From NCBI GenBank assembly GCA_014529385.2, contig CM043960.1, positions 76,903,910-76,967,909 of the forward strand: DNA of 64,000 nt, given 5' to 3'. Source of the DNA: Adiantum capillus-veneris (lineage: Eukaryota > Streptophyta > Polypodiopsida > Polypodiales > Pteridaceae). Below the pieces are notes generated by a model, which had not been told where the DNA came from, did not search any database, and saw nothing but the letters and a program-made list of their open reading frames with translations. Within the stretch, counting starts at the first letter, position 1, and every line of letters begins with the position of its first letter. Positions 56,651-64,000 of the stretch are shown here, in pieces. The translations under genes and the position numbers were made by a program.

Positions 56651-56872
56651 ATTTTCACTTTTACAGTGGTTTTCCTTTCTTGTAGTACAGTTTTAGTGCA
56701 GTTCTAGTATAGTTTTTCTTTGCAGCAGTTCTTGGAGTGCCACACCACTCATTGGATTTTCACTTTTACAGTGGTTTTCCTTTCTTGTAGTACAGTTTTA
56801 GTGCAGTTCTAGTATAGTTTTTCTTTGCAGCAGTTCTTGGAGTGCCACACCACTCATTGGACCACTCATTGG
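56651..56872. repeat. perfect 105-bp tandem duplication plus a 12-bp stub
   Basis: 56651-56755 and 56756-56860 are identical by eye, starting ATTTTCACTTTTACAGTGG and ending CACACCACTCATTGG. The next 12 bases repeat ACCACTCATTGG again. The lack of differences means a recent event. Confidence 0.95.
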
Positions 56873-57014
56873 GATGGTGAGTGGAGTAGTGGCGGGCATT
56901 TGTAGCACCTGGCTTGGGAGATTGGAGAGTTTTGCTTTGGCGATTCCACTTGGAGGTTGTGCGGCCAAACTTTGGAGTGCACAAAGGCGAGACCACAGTC
57001 TCGGAGTTTGCAAC

Positions 57015-57850
57015 TTCAACATGGCCCCCCCGTGTGCAACCGCCATTGGCAAATTGAACGAAGATAACCATGCCCATTGGAACTTGATCATGCAACTCTG
57101 GTTTACTTGAAAGGACTTATGGGAGATTGTCGATGGCTTGGATCCGTGTCCTATGAGGGATTCCAACAATAAGTACACCCGCCTTCAAGACAAGGAGCAT
57201 GACACCTCGAGTGTCGATTGGGATGATTGAAATTTGAAGGCAATGTTGGCTATTGCGAATTTTCTCACAAAGGAAATTTCTCCATCCATTGAGACTTTGG
57301 AAACTTCTAGTGAATTTGGTTCAAGCTCGTCGAACTATTTGTTCGGGATTCCATGATGCGAGCAGTCACCCTTCTTGGATAGTTATTTGCCATCAATTTT
57401 TCAACCGAAAGTTCCAAGAAATCATTTCTTATGAAGGCGAAGGTTATACATGATCAACCAAAAGCTATAGATAACGGATCATCAACCATCCATTTAGCGG
57501 GCTATGCATTGGCACAGTTCCCAAGGAGCCCGGCAATTTGTTTGGCTCAAGTTTTTGAAGTCAAAAGCAAATGGCAAAGTCTGCTAGAGAACAACGGCAA
57601 ACGTCAGTTGGACAAGGATGGAAGAACTTGGGAGGTACGACCACAGTCATGATTGTGATTTGACGTTTTGTTTGGCTCGACAGTCTGAAGCCAAAGGCAA
57701 AACCAGGAACTCACAGATAGACAAGGATAAAGGCAAGCTGGACAGAGATTACAGTAATAAAGATTTGACAGAGGAGATCGGCATGGCACTTGTGACAGTG
57801 GCCACAATGGCCTCGACGTTAGATTTCTTGTCAAAAGACAGGTGTCACCA
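57015..57850 (+). pseudogene. Ty1/copia gag fragment
   Basis: After the 57021 ATG: A-I-G-K-L-N-E-D-N-H-A-H-W-N-L-I-M-Q, stop, K-D-L-W-E-I-V-D-G, then W-D-D, stop, N-L-K-A-M-L-A-I-A. This is the standard N-terminus of plant copia gag (K-L-x-x-x-N-x-x-x-W and D-x-K-A-M-x-x-I). Later pieces are frame-shifted, with a K/D-rich end near 57750. No zinc knuckle, protease or pol follows. Confidence 0.7.
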
Positions 57851-59460
57851 CTAGCTTCAGCCCTAGCTTCAGCCAGAGAGAGGCTTGTGAGTGGTAGAGA
57901 GGGGAAAGCAATGCTCCCTATAATTAATTTGGACCCTTGTGTTGGAGTTCAAGTTATTGGTGTTTGGACCCGTAGGTCGGAGTTCAATGCACGTGCATCT
58001 GGCAGGGAACCATTCAGACGTCTAAAACACTATGGAGGAGTGCACCAATCCATTTTTGTTGGCCGGATTATGGATAGGATGTGTTCCAACAGTTCATTAT
58101 CTTGAAGTTTTATATTTTGGATGTGGTGTGTTCACAGTTCACAAATGGGGATTATTGGACGTAGTATGGTCTACAGTTCCAAGTTTCTACAAAGGCAACC
58201 GATGCTCAAGATGAAATTACTTTCAGGTACAAAGTTAAGGAGAGCAACACCAAGGTGTATCCAATTGGTGGCCACTTTCTGGGGTGTCCATGGTAGCTTC
58301 TTCATCAACTTGGTCTCACTATTGATGCCCACTATGAGCTATAGAGAGGGTGTTAAAGTTTAGGCATTTCAAGTGAACTGCCCAATGTGATCCCATTATT
58401 TAGTTTGGCTTTTAGGTATTTATTTTACTTATTTGTCAAAGTCTTGGGTAGGGCAATTTACTGGGCTTGCTATATAAGCAACCCATTGCCTCCATTGTAT
58501 ATACATTCAATTATTCATTGCCAAGGTTGATTGGTTCAAGAGACTCTCTCGCTCTCTCGTGCTCACTCCCCTTGGTCTCTACGCTTCCGCATCGTCGACT
58601 TTGACAGTTGTATGGTTATTTGGTTATGTACATGGTGTTGCCTTGGAGGGCTTGTGGTTGTTTGGTCTATTGTTTCAGTTCTTGTTCTTTGTTCAGTTCA
58701 TTGTTTAGTTCTATTTCCATGTTTTTGCATTGCCTATTGGTTATAAGCTAGCTTGTGAGTCTACATGCATACTGCATCCAGAGCACCCCACTACTAGAGA
58801 GCAATGTGCGCCATTTTCATCTACACAGGGGAAATCGATGAATGGGTTTTATGCAACATATGAATGGTATGGGACTACTTATTCGAGTTGTCCAGCTAGT
58901 AATGCACAAGTAATGCACATTATAATTAACAGTTGCAATAGCAACATCACATGAGTTCGTTGTCGAGTAAACGATAAAGCTTCCTTACTCAAAGTTTGAT
59001 CGATGAGTCCACCCCTCTAGATGTCAAATCCAAGCTAAATTAATTTGAAAACAACCTTTCAATCACTTCTCAAGTTGATCATGGGGTGTTAGGAAGCCTT
59101 TAATAAAATTTATAAAGAGGATGGAGATACAGTTTCAAGGCAAGCATGGTTGCATGGAACGGTAAAGTAGTTGAATGCACAAACTTGTGAATTTTATGGA
59201 GCTAAGCAACATTCCCACTCGGTGGTGTGTCTTCTTCTAATGGAAATTGTAGCCTTTTGTGAGTTTGCAATCCTAAGATATATTTAAAGTTTTGCTATTT
59301 CTTGCCCCTTTTGCTAGTGATAATGTCAATATAGCCTCTGTGGACTATTAGGCAATTCAACATGCATGTTTATAATGTAACAAATTGTAAGTAACTAAGT
59401 CCCTTCATGTAAGTTTTTATTGTTCCTATAGACACCTTCCCCCTTGTTCTTTCTACAAAA
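57851..59460. other. no gene; possible LTR promoter
   Basis: No protein similarity found. TATATAAGC at 58471, followed about 70 bases on by CT-rich sequence (CTCTCTCGCTCTCTCG), looks like the core promoter and start region of an LTR, but I cannot find its ends or partner. 58960-59460 is A/T-rich with nothing to report. Confidence 0.35.
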
Positions 59461-59880
59461 TAAAATTTGAATATCTTCATGCGTAACAAAAGTGAAGTGT
59501 TTGGTCACTTTCAGGACTTCAAAGTCATGATTGAGAAGGAGACAGATATGCAAATCAATACATTGAGGTCAGATGGAGGGGGAGAGTACTTCTCCAACGA
59601 TTTTGTAGATTTTCTGCGAATGCATGGTATACGCAGGCAGTTTACATGCAGATATACTCCACAGCAGAATGGGGTCGTAGAAAGGGAAACCAGGCACATT
59701 GCAGAGGTTGCACGTGCATTGATGAATGAGAAGAACATGCCTCATCATTTCTGGGCTGAAGCTGTAAATACAGCTGTGTACATTATGAACATGACACCTA
59801 CAACTGCGGTGCATGATGTAACACCTGAGGAAAAGTTTACAGGTACAAAGCCTGATATAGATTCGATTACTTGGTCTACA
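59461..59880 (+). pseudogene. Ty1/copia integrase fragment cut by microsatellites
   Basis: One clean frame: F-M-R-N-K-S-E-V-F, L-R-S-D-G-G-G-E-Y-F-S (second catalytic Asp), Y-T-P-Q-Q-N-G-V-V-E-R (catalytic Glu), F-W-A-E-A-V-N-T-A-V-Y-I-M-N, and D-V-T-P-E-E-K-F-T-G-T-K-P-D. The sequence starts abruptly at about 59461 and ends at a TG array at 59885 with no pol sequence beyond. The absence of stops over 135 codons suggests a young fragment. Confidence 0.9.
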
Positions 59881-60517
<637 letters not shown>

Positions 60518-62142
60518 ACATAAGTCCGGAACAAAGGAGACTCTGTTTGGGCGCGAAGAAAATATGGGCATGACACAAAAGAGCTTTGTGACGATTTTCA
60601 GTCTGTTGAAGTATGCAAACAAATGGGATAGGCTAATAATGACCCTAGGTGCCTACCATTGGTGCTGTAATTAATGGTTCCTCTCTTCCCATATTCTCCT
60701 TGCTTTTTCGGAGATGGTTGAAAGATTGGGTGCAAATCAAAGCGTCTCCATGTTACAGGAGGTTCTCTCTCTGACACACAATTACACCATATGTGTGCAT
60801 AGATGCAGTTGCTAAATAGATATGCTTCAAATTTCAGAATCTCACTATTCAAAACGTATCCCATAGCACATCTGATGACATGTCATTAGTATGGGTGCAT
60901 GAACCTGTAATACATGTTCAGATTAGTCATTGTGCACACAAGGGGCCTCATATCCTTTATAGCACGATATTCTTCTTCAAGTGAGATCCAGTTTCAAGAA
61001 TTTTATTGTATGTATGTAATTTTCATGTATTAGTTAATGTTTGATCACTCATTTTATCATCATATGTTTTGTGGTTTCCAACGCAGGTATGCATGTGGAT
61101 GGGGATCTTGGCTATCGTCACTTTGTTAAGCACTTACATTGGTGAGAGCAACAATGGATTACCGATTTTCTTAGCATTAACACATTTAACACTAGTTCTG
61201 TAATAATTGGACATTTAAGTGTCCTGAGACACTAAAGTGTCTTGTTTTTCTACCAAGTTTTGACAATTTATTTGTCAAGCTAGAAAGAAGTTTTTTACAC
61301 CTTGCTTCTACCATAGATTGGTTATGAGGGAAAGAAAACACTGGATTTTTCTCCATATCAAAATACAATCTGTATGGAGAGAATTTTGGTAAGTTCTGAG
61401 ACATAAATTTTAGTAAAATTTCAAGCTATTTTGCCAAAAAAAATCATAAAATTATTATATCTTTTTGTAGAGATAGCCTTTTTTATGTTTATAAAAGCCA
61501 AGTGTTAGCACTTAGTGTTACAAAACAATGGAATGCACTTCAAAGATAGGTTTTCAAGTCACATGCAAGATATAGACATAATTTCATACTTGAGCACGTG
61601 CTGGATAACAGCATAATTTTGGTCTTCCAAAGGTCCCCTCATGAAATTGGTACTATTCTAGTGCAATTTGACAACTAAAAATGACTTTATATGTTTAAAC
61701 CAAGAAACTACGTATTTTTTGGGCTCCCTAACTTAATTAAATCTCGTTGCTTGAACTCTATCTTGAATGTTTTATCGTGAAAAAACTCTTGAAAATCTTG
61801 AGTTCTCCATAATAACGTTGAAACCAAAGTTTTAGATACCCCAATTGTGTATGTACCACATAGTTTGATACATTTAGTTGATCTACATGGAAAGTTTGAT
61901 ATTATTTGAGGTTTTGAATGCTTATGTCTCAAGAATGAAGATATGAAAGTTTTCTCTTATGCAGTTTTGAATATTTACAATGATCCAATAATTGTTGCAT
62001 ACCAAAGCCCTTCTACTTGCCACCTTGAGTGCTCAATGAAAAGGGCAAGCAATGTATCACTTTTTGAAAATAAAAAATACATCAGAAACATATTTTCTTT
62101 GAAATGACCATATCAAACACATGGAAATTTCCATTATTTTAT
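60518..62142. other. no gene seen
   Basis: A/T-rich sequence without repeats or protein similarity on either strand. It is the left flank of the copia element that starts at 62143. Confidence 0.5.
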
Positions 62143-62421
62143 TGTTGAAGATGATGAAACAGGAAACAGAAGGAAGATAGCAACTCAGAGTAGGAAGAAG
62201 ATGGAGAAGGAGAAGACACAGAGCTTGTGTATGAGATCTCTGTAGTCTATCTCTCTGTATTAGAATAATAGAGTATATACAAACTCAGAGCTACAAAGCT
62301 TATATGAGACCCTAAGAGATAAGGTGTCCTTTCACACCAGATGTACAGGGGGAAAAACCTAGTGGGAGAAAAGTGCCCCTGGTGAAGCGCGTATACACAC
62401 TAACACTACTACATGTCTACA
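62143..62421 (-). repeat. 3' LTR of a minus-strand copia element
   Basis: 279 bp. On the minus strand it begins TGTAGACATGTAGTAGTG and ends CTTCAACA. It is preceded by a polypurine tract and, 32 bases further up, by the pol stop codon. A TATA-box candidate (TATAAGC on the minus strand, about 62304-62298) is present. The short length is typical of copia. The 5' LTR is beyond the right edge. Confidence 0.85.
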
Positions 62422-62436
62422 AATCTCCCCTGTAGT
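62422..62436 (-). promoter_or_regulatory. polypurine tract of the copia element
   Basis: On the minus strand CTACAGGGGAGATT lies directly against the TGTAGAC LTR start, the usual plus-strand primer site. Confidence 0.85.
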
Positions 62437-62468
62437 GATAGTGTGAATCCGTACAAGGTAGAAGATCA

Positions 62469-64000
62469 TCATGTGTATGAGAGTAAGCCCAAATATTTTC
62501 GGAAAGCTTCAAACTTTTCTGGTGATAACGCCTTCGTAAATAGATCTGCAATGTTATCTTGTGTAGGACAGTAAGTTAGTGTGATCTCCCCTGCATGTAG
62601 CCTTTCCCTGACATAGTGGTAGTGAACCTCTATGTGCTTTGTTCTTGCATGAAATACTGGATTCCTTGCAACTGCCATAGCACTCTGACTGTCAGTGAAA
62701 ATGGTAGTGGGTGCCTGTTGACACTCACAAAGATCTGCCAATAACCTGTGTATCCATACACAATCAACTGTTGCCATGAAAGCTGCCCTGTACTCAGCTT
62801 CACAAGTTGATGTATCCACTGTGGGTTGCTTCTTTCTTAGCCAAGATATACATGCATTTCCAAGGAAAAAACAATTCCCACTTGTGGAATGTCGTGTGTC
62901 AAAATCACCAGCCCAATCTAAATCGCTGTAACCAAGAAGCTGCATAGAACTGTGCTTTCCATACATATCCCCCCTTGGAAAGAACATGGAAAGATTAGGG
63001 GTACCTGAAAGGTAACGAAGTATGCGCTTCACAGCCTGCCAATGATGCATACCTGGGCTGTGCATAAATCTGCTTGCTTGTGAAACCCCAAATTGAATGT
63101 CTAGATGAGTATTGCCTGCCAAATATATCAAGCAACCAACCGCTGCTGCATATGTATGTACATCAAAAGGTTCTCCGGCATCGTGCATGCTCAACTTTGA
63201 TCCAATTTCTACGGGTGTAGAGATTGGTTTACAATTTTGCATACCAAACTTGTCCAAAATTTTATGCAAATATTTTGCCTGCAACATGTATATGCCATCC
63301 TCTGATTGCACAAACTGAATACCCAAGTAATAATGGAGCAAACCAAGATCAGACATCTCAAAGGTTTTTCTCAAAGCATCTTTAAACGCTTCAATTTCAT
63401 CTGCAGTATTGACTGTAAGAAGCATATCATCCACATAAAGTGTTAGCATAATAAGAACTCTACCTCTCTTTTTGACATACAAAGTACTTTCTGTTGGACT
63501 ATTCTGAAATCCCTGGCCAATCAAATAAGTATGTATCTTCTCATACCATGCTCTTGGAGCCTGTTTGAGACCATACAAAGCTTTACGCAATCTACATACC
63601 TTTTGCTCTTGACCTTTTACAACAAAACCACTTGGTTGACTTACATAAACTTCTTCCTGCAAATCACCATTCAAAAAAGCAGTGTTGATATCCAACTAAT
63701 GCACTTTCCAACCATGATGAGTAGCAATTGCAACTAGTGATCTAACTGTGGACGCAGGAGAAGTAGGAGCAAAGGTTTCATCATAATCTATGCCTTTCTG
63801 TTGCGCATAGCCTTTTTCCACAAGCCTTGCTTTGTACCTGTCAACAATACCATCTTGTTTTATTTTTACCTTAAAAACCCACTTTGTACCAATAGGCTTT
63901 TTACCTGTAGGCAAGTCCACTAGATCCCATGTATGATTCTTATGAATAGAATCAATTTCTTGCTGCATAGCATCTTTCCACTGAACACACTCTAAAGCTT
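62469..64000 (-). pseudogene. Ty1/copia pol: RT and RNase H, one stop in frame
   Basis: One frame runs from the right edge to a TGA at 62469, interrupted only by a TAG at 63698-63696, where related elements usually have Gln (W-K-V-H-stop-L-D-I-N-T-A-F). RT landmarks: W-D-L-V-D-L-P, G-T-K-W-V-F-K-V-K, R-Y-K-A-R-L-V, D-E-T-F-A-P, A-L-Y-G-L-K-Q-A-P-R-A-W and L-Y-V-D-D-M-L-L (active site kept). RNase H: G-Y-S-D-L-D-W-A-G-D, C-E-A-E-Y-R-A and F-T-D-S-Q-S-A, ending A-D-L-F-T-K-A-L. It is the least decayed pol gene of the window. The gag, protease and integrase parts would lie to the right, outside. Confidence 0.93.

Overview
This window is nuclear DNA of a land plant with a repeat-rich, probably large genome. 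The evidence is plant-type Ty3/gypsy and Ty1/copia polyproteins, initiator-Met-tRNA primer-binding sites, plant LINEs, a plant-style HAD/NIF phosphatase domain, and about ten long (TC)n/(GA)n arrays. A fern or another non-flowering lineage is my guess from the element types and microsatellite load; the sequence does not prove it. I found no tRNA or rRNA gene and no host gene that I would call intact. Nearly everything readable is mobile-element DNA, mostly broken by frameshifts and stops.

Layout. 1-12327: the 3' part of a very long Ty3/gypsy element. It holds pol (retropepsin end, RT, RNase H, a duplicated zinc-binding spacer, integrase), a post-integrase extension, a first polypurine tract, a 2.8 kb spacer with five copies of a 22-bp perfect palindrome, a roughly 1,090-codon 3' coiled-coil ORF in three frames, a second polypurine tract, and a 985-bp 3' LTR. 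12329-13402: a dispersed repeat whose second copy is at 25977-27116; the second copy acts as an empty site that confirms the LTR end. 14.0-16.5 kb: mostly non-coding. 16.5-19.15 kb: a minus-strand, decayed relative of the first gypsy element. 19.55-24.04 kb: an almost full-length LINE (coiled-coil/RRM ORF1, APE endonuclease, RT) bracketed by (CT)n arrays. 24.8-26.0 kb: LTR end, primer-binding site and gag remnant.

27.1-33.9 kb is the most unusual part. It has a transposase-like spliced ORF on the plus strand, and a minus-strand gene remnant with a RING-H2-like exon, an acidic exon and a NIF/HAD phosphatase-like exon. Two arrays of palindromic TATGCTAATTAGCATA motifs lie next to or between these pieces and behave like intron or intergenic filler. 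34.0-35.3 kb: a roughly 55-bp minisatellite.

35.4-39.66 kb: a 5' LTR, primer-binding site, gag, protease, RT and RNase H of a truncated gypsy element, abutting a minus-strand gag start near 40 kb. 41.2-42.5 kb: an ORF1-only LINE-like element that shares its 3' tail with the 19.5 kb LINE and is also bracketed by (TC)n. 44.25-48.59 kb: a second LINE type, split by a non-autonomous minus-strand LTR element (44606-47022). 50.5-56.0 kb: a heavily decayed gypsy element. 57.0-57.8 kb: a copia gag piece. 59.46-59.88 kb: a copia integrase piece cut by microsatellites. 62.14-64.0 kb: a minus-strand copia element with RT and RNase H almost intact.

The proteins act together only within each retroelement (gag packaging, protease, RT/RNase H, integrase; or LINE ORF1, endonuclease and RT). 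The nesting order is partly readable: an LTR element inside a LINE, a gypsy element inside the dispersed repeat, and LINE-like elements inside microsatellites.
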